64,000 nt of DNA from Blastococcus sp. VKM Ac-2987 (GTDB lineage: Bacteria; Actinomycetota; Actinomycetes; Mycobacteriales; Geodermatophilaceae): the NCBI RefSeq assembly GCF_026967805.1, contig NZ_JAPVBG010000001.1, positions 387,143 through 451,142 of the forward strand, written 5' to 3'. This document shows positions 32,752-41,393 of this stretch, one piece after another. Position numbers and translations under genes: made by a program. Under the pieces are notes generated by a model, which saw only the letters and a program-made list of their open reading frames with translations, ran no database searches and was not told where the DNA came from. Each line of letters starts with the position of its first letter. The stretch's first letter is position 1.

Positions 32752-33165
32752 TCAGGCGACCCGGTAACCCTCGGGGCCGACCGCGAGGACCCCGTCGCGC
32801 GGATCGGACGCGAAGACCAGCACCGCGTCGCGCACGCTCTCCGGCGGGACGTAGGCGACGGTGGCCGAAGCCTGCTCGACGAGGCGCCCGCCTCGCGTGA
32901 GCCGGCCCCCCAGCTGCACCGTCTCGGCCGTCGTCCCGCCGTCGTTGCGCACGCGGAGCCACACCTCGTACCCGGCGCCCGCCGGCTCCACCGCGGTGAT
33001 CTCGACGGCCAGGTCGGGGCCGCCCTCCCGGACGGCTACGGCCTCATACCCCAGGAAGGCGACCAACAGCAGCACCAGGAGGCCGCCCAGACCGCCGAGG
33101 ACGTACTCGGCCGCCGACGTGGTGGCGGCGCGCTGCCCCTGGGTGTCGTCATCGGATCCGGTCAT
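32752..33165 (-). CDS. TIGR02588 family protein
   Basis: This 137-aa protein has one N-terminal TM helix (about residues 20-43) and an extracytoplasmic beta-sandwich-like domain (VEITAVEPAGAGYEVWLRVRN and onward). It matches TIGR02588, a family of unknown function reported to occur as a two-gene unit with the seven-TM family TIGR02587. The partner lies 15 bp upstream here, which supports the call. Confidence 0.82.
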   Translation of the reverse strand: MTGSDDDTQGQRAATTSAAEYVLGGLGGLLVLLLVAFLGYEAVAVREGGPDLAVEITAVEPAGAGYEVWLRVRNDGGTTAETVQLGGRLTRGGRLVEQASATVAYVPPESVRDAVLVFASDPRDGVLAVGPEGYRVA

Positions 33166-33180
33166 GGGATTCCTCTCTGA

Positions 33181-34014
33181 TCACAGGATGAGCCGGGCCG
33201 CTGCAGCGCCCAGGCCCGCGGGGAGGGCGAGCACCACCGACTCGGTGATGACCATCAGCAGACCGGTGTCCGCGAAGCGGCCGAGCGTCCACAGCAGGTA
33301 GGCGGCGATGCACAGCGCGAGCACGAACCCCACGACGGTGTAGGCCATGAAGGCCTGGACCGGGCCGTCGTGCTCCTCCTGCCCGCCGAAGCCGACCAGG
33401 TAGACGAAGGCGTGCATCAGCGTGAGGCTGACGGCGACGACCACCAGCGTGTGCCAGGGGGTCATCTTCGCCGCCAGGAGGACTATCTCCTCCGTCGGGG
33501 CGAGGTTCGACGCGAACACCACCGCCCCAGCCACCATCAGGAAGAGCTCGTGGCGGTACCCGGAGCCCTGGGGCGCGACGCTGCTCTCCCCGAGCTGCGC
33601 CCGGGCGTAGGAGGCACCCACCGCGGCCGGCAGCAGCGCGAGCAGCAGGACGGACACGGCGTCGCGCCAGTCCTGCAGCCAGTCGAGGACGTCGAGGGCC
33701 GTGAGGATCGACGCCGTGGCGAAGGCGGCTGCGAGGAAGGCGACCCCGGCGTCGACCAGGCTCGCGCGCCAGCCGGCCCCCGTGGAGCCGAGATTGCGGG
33801 CGAGGCCCACCACCAGCAGGACGGTCCCCAGCACGAGCGCAGCCAGCCGGTGGCGATCGACGGCGTGGGCCAGTCGCCAGACCTCCATCGTCATGAGCAG
33901 CGGCATGGCGAAGAGCAGGGCGCCGCCGATACCGCGCCCGAAGCCCATGACCAGTTGGCGCACATCGGTCTGCTGCGGCATCGCGCTCCAAGGGGATCCG
34001 GTGGGTCGCGCCAT
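33181..34014 (-). CDS. TIGR02587 family seven-TM membrane protein
   Basis: This 277-aa protein has about seven TM helices. The N-terminal GFGRGIGGALLFAMPLLMTM and the SNLAPTEEIVLLAAKMTPWH block between later helices are typical of TIGR02587. Function is unknown in the family. ATG 34014 is assigned; ATG 33981 (GGAG four nt upstream) is an alternative. Forms an operon with the TIGR02588 gene. The 244 bp upstream hold no gene I can support. Confidence 0.85.
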   Translation of the reverse strand: MARPTGSPWSAMPQQTDVRQLVMGFGRGIGGALLFAMPLLMTMEVWRLAHAVDRHRLAALVLGTVLLVVGLARNLGSTGAGWRASLVDAGVAFLAAAFATASILTALDVLDWLQDWRDAVSVLLLALLPAAVGASYARAQLGESSVAPQGSGYRHELFLMVAGAVVFASNLAPTEEIVLLAAKMTPWHTLVVVAVSLTLMHAFVYLVGFGGQEEHDGPVQAFMAYTVVGFVLALCIAAYLLWTLGRFADTGLLMVITESVVLALPAGLGAAAARLIL

Positions 34015-34258
34015 TCACCGCCGCAGCTCAGCGGGACCGGGACCCTCGCTCGACCGGCCCCCAGACCTGTCTACACGGCAGGCTCGGCGGAGGGCTGCAC
34101 GACGGGGACCCGGGCGGGGATGGTCATCGCAACGTCATGCCCGCATCGGGGTCTGCGGCCGCCGTCACGACGCGCCGGTGCGCACGCTGCAGACACCTGC
34201 GCGGCGGCGGCGCCGGCGCGCGACACGCTCGTGTGGACGGCGGTTCGCGCGGGGCGTC

Positions 34259-35953
34259 CTAGTCCGGCAGCGCGATCGGGCCGAGCTCGGCGAACGAGTC
34301 ACCGGGGCCGGGGTTCTGCGCGTGGGTGCCGCCACCGAGGTGCCGGATGATGCCCCAGACCGCGTTGAGGGAGGTCTGCACGGCGCCCTCGACCCAGGCC
34401 GGCGTCCACGACACGTCGTCGCCGGCCAGGAAGATGCCGCGGTGCTCGGGCGGGAGGTCGTCCTGCACGAAGTGCGCGTACATCCGCTGGTTGTAGCGGT
34501 AGTGACCGGGCAGGGCGCCCTTGAAGGCGCCGAGGAAGTGCTCGTCGGCCTCCCACGAGACGGTGATCGGGTTCCCGATGATGTGCTGCGCGATGTCCAG
34601 GTCCGGGTAGATCTTCTTCAGCGCGCCGAGCGCGAGGCGCACGCGCTGGTCCACCGGGTAGGGAAGCATCTTCAGCGCGTCGCTCATCCAGGAGTACGTC
34701 AGGCAGATGACGCCGGGCTGGTCGTCGCCGTGGTCGAACAGGTAGGTCCCGCGGGTCAACCTGTCCGTGAGGGTCATGCTCATGACGTCGCGGCCCGTCC
34801 GCGGATCCTTGTCCTTCCAGAACGGGCGGTCGACCATCACGAAGGTCTTCGACGACTGCATGTACCGGGTGCGGTCGAGGGCCGTCCACATCTTCTGCGA
34901 GAAGAGGCTCTCGTCGCAGTCGATCTGCGTCGTCAGCAGCCAGCTCTGGCAGGTGACGAGCACCGCGGGGTAGCGGACGACGTGCCCCCAGGCGTCCGTG
35001 ACGGCGAAGCTCCCGTCGGCGTCCCGGGCGATGGCGGCGACCCCGGCGCGCGGCGCGCCGGAGTGCAGCTTCGCCAGCGTCGTCCCGGCAGGCCAGTGCG
35101 CGAGCTCCGGCGGCGCGTGGTTCCACAGTCCCCACGGCACCTGCTCCACCCCGCCCACGACGAATCGCTGGTCCTCGTCGCAGTTGGTCATCACGACGCG
35201 GAAGATCTCCAGCATCGAGTTCGGGAAGTCGGAGTCCCACCCGCCGGTGCCGAACCCCACCTGCCCGAAGACCTCCCGGTGGTGGAAGGACAGCCTCGAG
35301 AACGCATCGGAACTGGCGACGAAGTCGTAGAAGGTGCGGTCGTCCCAGAGCGGGACCAGTGCGTCCCAGAGCGACTTCAGCGTGCGGACGTCACGCGCCC
35401 GGATCGCGTCCTGGATCTCGGTGAACCTCACGGTCTCCAGGGCGTCGGCCCAGGCCGCCGCGACCTGCCGGAACATCGGCGGCAGCGCCTCGGAGGACTC
35501 CGCGTAGTGGGTCTCCCCCTCGATGTCGACGACCGTGCTGCCGGAAGCCGGCGTCAGCGGGTTGGGGAACGGCCTCGTCTCCAGGCCGAGCAGGTCGACG
35601 TAGCAGTAGAAGGCGGTCGATGACACCGGGAACCGCATGCCGCCCAGCTCGGCGACGATCTCGGCCGGGGCGCCCTCGAACCGCGACGACCGCAACCGCC
35701 CGCCCAGCTGCGAGGCCTCGTAGAGGACCGGCTTGAGCCCGAGCTTCATCAGCTCGTACGCCGCGACCAGGCCGGAGATCCCCGCGCCGACGATGGCGAC
35801 CTCCTCGCCGTGCCGCTCGGGGGGAACGGCACCGAGGCCCGCCGGATGGGTGATCCAGTCGTCGAACGCGAAGGGGAAGTCCGGACCGAAGATCGTGACC
35901 GGCGGTCGGGCCTCCTCCTGGTCGGCCTCCCCCGGTGTACTCGGCGCACTCAC
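34259..35953 (-). CDS. FAD-dependent L-amino-acid 2-monooxygenase/oxidase (tryptophan/phenylalanine 2-monooxygenase-like)
   Basis: This 564-aa flavoprotein has the dinucleotide motif VAIVGAGISGLVAAYEL near residue 50, then a GGR block. The C-terminal FAD signature AGDDVSWTPAWVEGAVQTSL is close to tryptophan 2-monooxygenase (IaaM) and phenylalanine 2-monooxygenase. Length fits (about 560). Such enzymes turn an L-amino acid into an amide plus CO2, or act as oxidases releasing H2O2 and ammonia. If it acts on Trp it would make indole-3-acetamide. GTG 35953 overlaps the NTF2-like gene stop by 4 nt. Confidence 0.82.
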   Translation of the reverse strand: MSAPSTPGEADQEEARPPVTIFGPDFPFAFDDWITHPAGLGAVPPERHGEEVAIVGAGISGLVAAYELMKLGLKPVLYEASQLGGRLRSSRFEGAPAEIVAELGGMRFPVSSTAFYCYVDLLGLETRPFPNPLTPASGSTVVDIEGETHYAESSEALPPMFRQVAAAWADALETVRFTEIQDAIRARDVRTLKSLWDALVPLWDDRTFYDFVASSDAFSRLSFHHREVFGQVGFGTGGWDSDFPNSMLEIFRVVMTNCDEDQRFVVGGVEQVPWGLWNHAPPELAHWPAGTTLAKLHSGAPRAGVAAIARDADGSFAVTDAWGHVVRYPAVLVTCQSWLLTTQIDCDESLFSQKMWTALDRTRYMQSSKTFVMVDRPFWKDKDPRTGRDVMSMTLTDRLTRGTYLFDHGDDQPGVICLTYSWMSDALKMLPYPVDQRVRLALGALKKIYPDLDIAQHIIGNPITVSWEADEHFLGAFKGALPGHYRYNQRMYAHFVQDDLPPEHRGIFLAGDDVSWTPAWVEGAVQTSLNAVWGIIRHLGGGTHAQNPGPGDSFAELGPIALPD

Positions 35954-36321
35954 GCGAGGAGGGCCGCCATCCGCTCGCGGAGCGCCGTCGCGGCGGAGTA
36001 GGGCCGGACCATCACGGTCAGCTCGGTGAGCATGCCGTCGCGACTGCGCAGCACGTCCACCCCCTCGAGGTCCCGGTCGCCGACCCGGGTGCTGAAGGCG
36101 AGGACGTGGCCGTCGTCGCCCGCGTAGGACGCGGTGTAGTGGAAGTCCTCGAACACCGCCATCACGCCGGTGAGGATCGCGCGCAGCGCCCCGGTCCCCC
36201 GGTAGGGCTCGTGGACGATCGGCGAGGAGAAGACGCAGTCGTCGGTGAACAGCCGCACCGCGGCGTCGACGTCGCGGCTCTCGACGGCAGCCCGGAAGGC
36301 GGCGAAGGGGTCGGTCGGCAC
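35950..36321 (-). CDS. NTF2/SnoaL-like protein
   Basis: This 123-aa protein has the cone-shaped NTF2-like fold pattern: FAAFRAAVESRDVDAAVRLF, then DCVFSSPIVHEPYRG and a beta-rich second half ending TVMVRPYS. Family members are enzymes, ligand binders or subunits. GTG 36321 has GAGAGGAAC upstream. The gene is translationally coupled to the amino-acid monooxygenase, so it may act on its product or assist it. Confidence 0.82.
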   Translation of the reverse strand: MPTDPFAAFRAAVESRDVDAAVRLFTDDCVFSSPIVHEPYRGTGALRAILTGVMAVFEDFHYTASYAGDDGHVLAFSTRVGDRDLEGVDVLRSRDGMLTELTVMVRPYSAATALRERMAALLA

Positions 36322-36438
36322 GGCTGTTCCTCTCTCTCCACGGCGCTGCGGCAGGCCTGGACGCACGGGGTCGGGCCCACAGCACGGTCCGACGAGCACC
36401 CTTTCACGAACACGTGGTGAGGGGTCCACACTGCGGGG

Positions 36439-36843
36439 ATGGCCACCTGGGAGGACGTCCGGCGACTGGTCGCCGCGCTGCCGGACACCGACGAGCACCC
36501 CTCGTACGGCGGGCTCCCGTCCTGGCGGGTCCACGGGAAGGGCTTCGTCTGGGAGCGCCCGCTGCGCGGGGCCGACCGGGCGGCGCTCGGCGCGGCAGCG
36601 CCGGACGAGGACGATCCGGTGCTGGGGGTGCAGGTGGCCGACGAGGGGGTGAAGGCCACGCTGCTCGCCGCCGACCCCGACGCCTTCCTCACCACCCCGC
36701 ACTTCGACGGGTACGCCGTGGTGCTCGTGCGGCTCGACCGGATCCCCGTGGAGGAGCTCGCCGAGCTGGTGGAGGACGCGTGGCGGGTACGCGCGCCCAA
36801 GCGCCTGCTGGCCGAGGTCGACAGCCGTCACACCCGCTCCTGA
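36439..36843 (+). CDS. MmcQ/YjbR family protein
   Basis: This 134-aa protein matches the CyaY-like MmcQ/YjbR family: TWEDVRRLVAALPDTDEHPS, a GLPSWRVHGKGFVW strand region and C-terminal VEELAELVEDAWR. These proteins have a double-wing DNA-binding-like fold; the cellular role is unknown. It stands alone, divergent from the NTF2-like gene, with no obvious partner. Confidence 0.87.
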   Translation: MATWEDVRRLVAALPDTDEHPSYGGLPSWRVHGKGFVWERPLRGADRAALGAAAPDEDDPVLGVQVADEGVKATLLAADPDAFLTTPHFDGYAVVLVRLDRIPVEELAELVEDAWRVRAPKRLLAEVDSRHTRS

Positions 36844-37014
36844 CCGTGGCGACCCGGGCGGACGTCGGGTCCTGCTGGCACCTGGACAGGCCCGGCCGGC
36901 GCGCGGCTGAGGGGTCCGAGCGCCGTGACGACGGCGGGCAGCACCCCGCGGCCGCGGGCGGTGGCCACCACTCGACCTCGACCGGGCCGGGACCGTCTTT
37001 CGGCATCGCTGCGA

Positions 37015-37043
37015 TTGTCACGGATCCATAACGGACCTACAGT
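37015..37043 (+). promoter_or_regulatory. Sigma-70-type promoter for the riboswitch-controlled cell-wall gene
   Basis: TTGTCA at 37015-37020 and TACAGT at 37038-37043 are separated by exactly 17 bp. Both are close to the consensus -35 and -10 hexamers and stand out in GC-rich surroundings. Transcription should begin near 37050, just before the riboswitch. Confidence 0.75.
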
Positions 37044-37065
37044 GTCTGCGTCCGGACGGCCTGCA

Positions 37066-37250
37066 TCGCTCCCATCCGGGGGAACCGCGCCGGATGCCGC
37101 CGAGTCGCGTCCGCGCCCGTGGGCGCGAGCCGGGGACCCACCTGCAGCACCGGGGTGAGTCCCGCTCCCGGTCACTCACCGGGAGCGGGTAGGGCAGCAC
37201 TCCCAGCCCGAACCCGTCAGCTCACCTGGTAGGCGGCTGAGGGAGAACGG
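37066..37250 (+). promoter_or_regulatory. Cyclic di-AMP riboswitch (ydaO/yuaA class)
   Basis: The region shows the ydaO-class signature elements in order: CCGGGGGAACCG at the 5' side, a variable hairpin (CGCGTCC...GGGCGCG), then GGGGTGAGTCCC, a stable CCGCTCCCGGT...ACCGGGAGCGGG-type stem, GGGTAGGGC, CCCAGCCCGAACC, and the 3' block CGTCAGCTCACCTGGTAGGC. In actinobacteria this class, an OFF switch for c-di-AMP, commonly precedes cell-wall hydrolase or Rpf genes, as it does here. A ~250-nt leader remains between the aptamer and the ATG, where the expression platform must lie. Ends are approximate. Confidence 0.88.
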
Positions 37251-37497
37251 AGAACAGCCGCGCCCGGGCACAGTGGCCCCGCGCGCCCAGGTCCGGGACC
37301 GTCGCGCTCCCGCCTGCTCACGTATCTGCACACCAGCCGTCGCACGCCTCCGGCCGGACCCACTGGTGCGACCTCTGCCGCGCGCTCGGCTGCCGATCCC
37401 TGCCCATCAGGCCTCGTGCCGCAGCCCCATGCCCGAGCACCGCGGCGCCGTCCTTGGGACGACGCCCGGCGCCCATGCCCTCCAGGAGGACGACCTC

Positions 37498-38133
37498 ATG
37501 CACGCACCCACCGATCGCGAGCACACCTGCGCCCCGCGCAGCCTCGACGACGCGCCGCCGCGCCGCCGCGTCCTGCACCTGCTGACCGCCACGGCGGCCA
37601 TGACCCTCACCCTCACCTTCGCCGGGCAGGCGGTCGCCCAGGCCGACGAGCGCCCGTGGCGTGGCGACGGATCCGGCTCGAGCTGGGACGGGGACCGGGA
37701 CTGGCGCGGCGACTGGGCGCCGGAGCGGGAGGAGGCGGTTGCGCCTGCCCCCACTCCCGAGGCGGCACCGGCGTCGGCTCCGGCCCCGGCTCCTGCGCCG
37801 GCTCCCGCTCCGGCTCCCGCGCCGGCCCCCGCCGCCACCGGCGAGCAGGCGTACAAGGACTACGCGCTGACCCAGCTCGGTGGCGACAGCACCCAGTTCG
37901 GCTGCCTCGTCCAGCTCTGGGAGGCGGAGAGCGGGTGGAACCCGAATGCGCAGAACCCCACCAGCACCGCGTACGGCATCGCCCAGTTCCTCGACTCCAC
38001 GTGGGCGGGCACCGGCATCGCCAAGACGTCGGACCCGAACCGGCAGATCGACGCCGGGCTGATCTACATCGAGAACCGCTACGGCACCCCCTGCGCGGCC
38101 TGGGACTTCCACCAGGCCAACAACTGGTACTGA
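37498..38133 (+). CDS. Secreted transglycosylase-like cell-wall protein
   Basis: This 211-aa protein has a signal peptide (about residues 25-48, ending AQA), an acidic Trp/Asp/Gly stretch and an Ala-Pro repeat linker (about 80-115). A C-terminal lytic-transglycosylase-like domain follows (aggregation-promoting-factor C-terminal type). The likely catalytic Glu is in LWEAESGWNPNAQNP, followed by TAYGIAQFLDSTW. Two Cys may form a disulfide. It should cleave or bind peptidoglycan outside the cell. GGAGGACGACC before the ATG sets the start. Expression is under the upstream promoter and c-di-AMP riboswitch. Confidence 0.87.
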   Translation: MHAPTDREHTCAPRSLDDAPPRRRVLHLLTATAAMTLTLTFAGQAVAQADERPWRGDGSGSSWDGDRDWRGDWAPEREEAVAPAPTPEAAPASAPAPAPAPAPAPAPAPAPAATGEQAYKDYALTQLGGDSTQFGCLVQLWEAESGWNPNAQNPTSTAYGIAQFLDSTWAGTGIAKTSDPNRQIDAGLIYIENRYGTPCAAWDFHQANNWY

Positions 38134-38141
38134 TCCCCTGA

Positions 38142-38183
38142 ACGCCGCGGGCCCCTCTCAGCAGCGGGAGCGGCCCCCGGCGT
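38142..38183 (+). terminator. Hairpin terminator after the cell-wall gene
   Basis: ACGCCGCGGGCCCCTC pairs with GAGCGGCCCCCGGCGT with two mismatches around a ~10-nt loop, starting 8 bp after the stop. Confidence 0.65.
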
Positions 38184-38508
38184 CCACTCCTGGGGAAGGC
38201 GATCCCGGAGCACCTCGGCCCGCCGGGTGCAACGGGGTGGCAGGCGGTCCGGTCATGCGGCGCACCCGACGGCAGCGCGCCGGCGGCGACCCTCCATCCC
38301 ACACCGGCCCTGAGCGCGAGATCCCGGGCGCGAGCACGACCCAGGACCTCTGCACGAGCCGTCACACCGCCTCGAGAAGAGCCGCTGATCTGCTGCTCCT
38401 GGCCCGGCGGGCGGGATGAAACCGGGGCGTTCACGGGGATCATCGCCTGGCTCACCGGACGACGAAGGCCTCCGACCGGCAAAAGTGCTGGTCAAAGGCC
38501 TTGTGCGG
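38184..38508. other. 325-bp gap with no supported gene
   Basis: This gap lies between the terminator and the tRNA. Short reading frames exist on both strands (for example 38237-38419 on plus) but have no ribosome binding site, normal composition or family signal. An AAGGCCT/AGGCCTT pair just after the tRNA 3' end could help end its transcript. Confidence 0.5.
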
Positions 38509-38581
38509 CTCCCCCGACTGGACTTGAACCAGTAACCCTGCGATTAACAGTCGCATGCTCTGCCAATTGAGCTACGGGGGA
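38509..38581 (-). tRNA. tRNA-Asn (anticodon GTT)
   Basis: On the minus strand the 73-nt sequence folds as a normal tRNA. The acceptor stem is TCCCCCG/CGGGGGA with discriminator G, the D arm GCTC...GAGC, the anticodon loop CTGTTAA with anticodon GTT, and the T arm contains GGTTCAAGTCC. CCA is not encoded. Confidence 0.97.
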
Positions 38582-38720
38582 TGAGCGGGATCGACCCGCT
38601 GGCCCGTCGAGAGTACCGCACGCCCGAGAGGCCCCCGCGCGCGGCTCGCGGACGGCGGAGGCGTGCGCAGCCCAGGTAGCGTGTCGACGTTCACCGCACG
38701 TTCACCTTGGAGGAACCCCC

Positions 38721-38930
38721 ATGGCCAAGCTGTCGTTCCTCGCCGGATTCGGCGCTGGCTACGTGCTCGGATCCCGCGCCGGCCGCGAGCGCTACGAGCA
38801 GCTCCGGCGCACCTGGGACAAGGCCAAGGACGACCCGCGCCTGCAGAGCATCGCGGGCATGGCGCAGGCCAAGGCCGACGACGCGGTGTCCACCCTCAAG
38901 GCCCAGCTGGGCGGCGAACCCCAGCGCTGA
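38721..38930 (+). CDS. YtxH-like small membrane-associated protein
   Basis: This 69-aa protein starts with a short glycine-rich hydrophobic segment (FLAGFGAGYVLGSRAGRERY), as in YtxH-like stress proteins. An amphipathic Lys/Ala/Gln helix follows. TTGGAGGAAC before the ATG is a strong ribosome binding site. It is a single gene, convergent with the gene after dnaG. Function unknown. Confidence 0.8.
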   Translation: MAKLSFLAGFGAGYVLGSRAGRERYEQLRRTWDKAKDDPRLQSIAGMAQAKADDAVSTLKAQLGGEPQR

Positions 38931-38937
38931 GCCCGGC

Positions 38938-39495
38938 TCAGTCCGGCTGCTCGGCGGCGACCGTCTCGGCGAGCTTCTGGCGGGCGGTCTCGCGGGCCAC
39001 CGGGTCGTCGCGGTCGGCGTCGTCGTCGAACACGACGGTCCACTCCCGCTCCGCCTGACCGGGCACCCGGCGGGCCACCAGCACCACGCCGCCACGCCCC
39101 GGCAGCGGGGTGCGGCGGCTGGTGACGATCGTCTGGTCCACCCGCCGGCGCACGACCGCCGGCAGCTCACCGGCGTCGGTGAGCACGTGCCGCACTGCCG
39201 GCAGCCGGGCCTGCACGCCGGGCTCCACCTCGGTGAGCGGGGTGACGGTGAAGGAGCCGCCGCCGTCGTTGGTCGCGGCCCAGCGGGCGTGCCCGACCTC
39301 GTGCCAGGGCAGCAGCGCCGCCGCTCCCCCGGCCGCGTCGACGGTCCGCAGCCCCCGGGACGTGGCGACCAGCCACCCGCCGTCACGGGCGCGCGCGCCC
39401 CAGGCGAGCACCTGCTCGTCGGGATCGGCCACCGCCGCGCGCACCACCTCCGGCGGTCGCGCGAACCTGCGTCGCAACCCGTCCAGGAACGTCAT
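38938..39495 (-). CDS. Hypothetical protein coupled to dnaG
   Basis: This 185-aa soluble protein begins with a basic helix and continues as a beta-rich domain (EQVLAWGARARDGGWLVATSRGL, then LLPWHEVGHARW). The layout recalls a bacterial PH-like domain, but I do not assign a family firmly. The C-terminus is acidic and helical. ATG 39495 overlaps the dnaG stop by 4 nt, so it is translated with primase. Confidence 0.75.
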   Translation of the reverse strand: MTFLDGLRRRFARPPEVVRAAVADPDEQVLAWGARARDGGWLVATSRGLRTVDAAGGAAALLPWHEVGHARWAATNDGGGSFTVTPLTEVEPGVQARLPAVRHVLTDAGELPAVVRRRVDQTIVTSRRTPLPGRGGVVLVARRVPGQAEREWTVVFDDDADRDDPVARETARQKLAETVAAEQPD

Positions 39496-41393
39496 GACGC
39501 GAGCCCGCCCATCGCCCGCTCCCGCAGCGACCGCGCCTGCGCCTCGAGCGCCACGAGCTGGCCGAAGATCTTCGTGTAATCCTCGGCCTGCTCGACCGGG
39601 TTCATCCGCTGCAGCCGCCCCTTGAGCGCCGCCACCTGGCGGACGGTGGCCATCTCCTGCAGCCGGGCGAGGATCGCGTTGACGTAGGCGGGGTCGCCCT
39701 CGCCGGTCACCGAGCGCATGGGCTCCACCGCCAGCGCCGTCAGCAGGGCGCGGGCGCTCTCCCGGTCGCAGTGCCCGGACACCTCGTCCAGCCAGGCCGG
39801 ACCGGTGACGGTCGCCCCGGCGGCACCGCCGGCCGCGGCCACCGCCGCGGCGACGGCGGCGTAGTCGGCATCGGTGTAAGCGGCCGGCGGGACCGCGTCG
39901 AAGGCCGGCCCGGCGTACTCGGGCACCTGCAGCGCAGCCTTCACCGCCTCCCGCTCGACGGCGACCGCGGCGTCGTCCGGGCTCCGCTTGGGCGCGCGGG
40001 GGCGGCCGCGCGAGGCGCCCCCGCCCCCGCCCCCGCCCCCGTCGCCGGTGAGCCGGCGCACCCGCTCCTGCACCTCGGACTCGTCGGTGTTGCCGATCAA
40101 CCCGGCCAGCTCGCGGGCGTAGGCCGGCCGCAGCGCGTGGTCCTTGATCTGCGCGACCAGCGGCACCGTCTTCTCCAGCGCGGCCACCCGGCCCTCGACG
40201 GTGTCCAGGTCGTAGCCGGCGAGCGTGGTCCTGAGCACGAAGGCGATCAGCGGCGTGCGCCGGGCGACGAGGTCGCGGACGGCGGCGTCGCCGTGCTCCT
40301 GCCGCAGCTCGCAGGGGTCGCGCCCCTCCTGCTCGACCGCGACGAAGGTCTGCCCGACGAAGCGCTGGTCCTCGGCGAAGGTCTTCATCGCCGCGGCCTG
40401 GCCGGCGGCGTCGCCGTCGAAGGTGTAGACGACCTCGCCGCGGAACTCGTCCTGGTCCATGAGCAGCCGGCGCAGCACGCCGATGTGCTCGGCGCCGAAG
40501 GCGGTGCCGCAGGAGGCCACCGCCGTCGTCACACCGGCGAGGTGGCAGGCCATCACGTCGGTGTAGCCCTCGACGACGACGGCCTGGTGCCGACGGGCGA
40601 TGTCGCGCTTGGCGCGGTCGATGCCGTAGAGCACGCTGCTCTTCTTGTAGAGGGGGGTCTCCGGGGTGTTGAGGTACTTGGGCCCCGGGTCGTCGTCCAT
40701 GAGCTTGCGCGCGCCGAAGCCGATGACGTCGCCGGTGATGTCGCGGATCGGCCACACCAGCCGCCGGTGGAACCGGTCGATCAGGGTGCCTCGGGAGGAC
40801 TCCTTGGCCAGCCCGCCGGTGACCAGCTCGGCCTGGGTGAACCCCTTGGCCCGCAGGTGGCGGGTCAGCCCGTCCCACCCGCCCGGCGCGTAGCCGCAGC
40901 CGAAGTCCAGCGCGGCCTGCCGGTCGAACGCGCGGTCGGCGAGGAACTGCCGGGCCGGCGCTGCCTCCGGCGTACCGAGCTGCTCGGCGTAGAAGGCAGC
41001 CGCCGCGGTGTTGGCCGCCACCAGCCGCGCCCGCTGGCCGACCGACGCCCGGTCGGGCCCGGCGGTGGGGCGACCACCGTCGTCCTCGTACTTCAGCTCG
41101 ACGTTGGCCCGGCCGGCCAGCAGCTCGACGGCCTCGGAGAAAGAAAGATGGTCGATCTCCTGCACGAAGCGGATGACGTCACCGCCCACCCCGCACCCGA
41201 AGCAGTGGTAGAGGCCGCGACTGGGCGTCACCTGGAACGACGGGGACTTCTCGTCGTGGAACGGGCACAGCCCCTTGAGGCTGCCGCCACCCGCACGCTT
41301 GAGCTGCAGGTGCTCGCCGACGATCTCGTCGATCTTGCTGCGTTCGCGGACCAGCGCGATGTCCGCTGCCCGGATGCGACCCCGCCCGGCCAT
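39492..41393 (-). CDS. dnaG: DNA primase
   Basis: This 633-aa protein is bacterial primase, making RNA primers at the replication fork. The N-terminal zinc domain has CPFHDEKSPSFQ and YHCFGCG (CHC2 ligands, residues ~43-70). The TOPRIM core has VVVEGYTDVMACHLAG and FDGDAAGQ. The C-terminal helicase-binding region follows a poly-Gly/Arg linker near residue 460. Length is normal for actinobacteria. Its start overlaps the upstream hypothetical gene by one base (TGATG), and its stop overlaps the downstream gene. Confidence 0.96.
   Translation of the reverse strand: MAGRGRIRAADIALVRERSKIDEIVGEHLQLKRAGGGSLKGLCPFHDEKSPSFQVTPSRGLYHCFGCGVGGDVIRFVQEIDHLSFSEAVELLAGRANVELKYEDDGGRPTAGPDRASVGQRARLVAANTAAAAFYAEQLGTPEAAPARQFLADRAFDRQAALDFGCGYAPGGWDGLTRHLRAKGFTQAELVTGGLAKESSRGTLIDRFHRRLVWPIRDITGDVIGFGARKLMDDDPGPKYLNTPETPLYKKSSVLYGIDRAKRDIARRHQAVVVEGYTDVMACHLAGVTTAVASCGTAFGAEHIGVLRRLLMDQDEFRGEVVYTFDGDAAGQAAAMKTFAEDQRFVGQTFVAVEQEGRDPCELRQEHGDAAVRDLVARRTPLIAFVLRTTLAGYDLDTVEGRVAALEKTVPLVAQIKDHALRPAYARELAGLIGNTDESEVQERVRRLTGDGGGGGGGGASRGRPRAPKRSPDDAAVAVEREAVKAALQVPEYAGPAFDAVPPAAYTDADYAAVAAAVAAAGGAAGATVTGPAWLDEVSGHCDRESARALLTALAVEPMRSVTGEGDPAYVNAILARLQEMATVRQVAALKGRLQRMNPVEQAEDYTKIFGQLVALEAQARSLRERAMGGLAS

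Noticed and set aside
38184..38508. Integrated element at the tRNA-Asn 3' end
   Set aside because: No integrase, no repeat of the tRNA 3' end and no foreign genes are visible nearby in the window.
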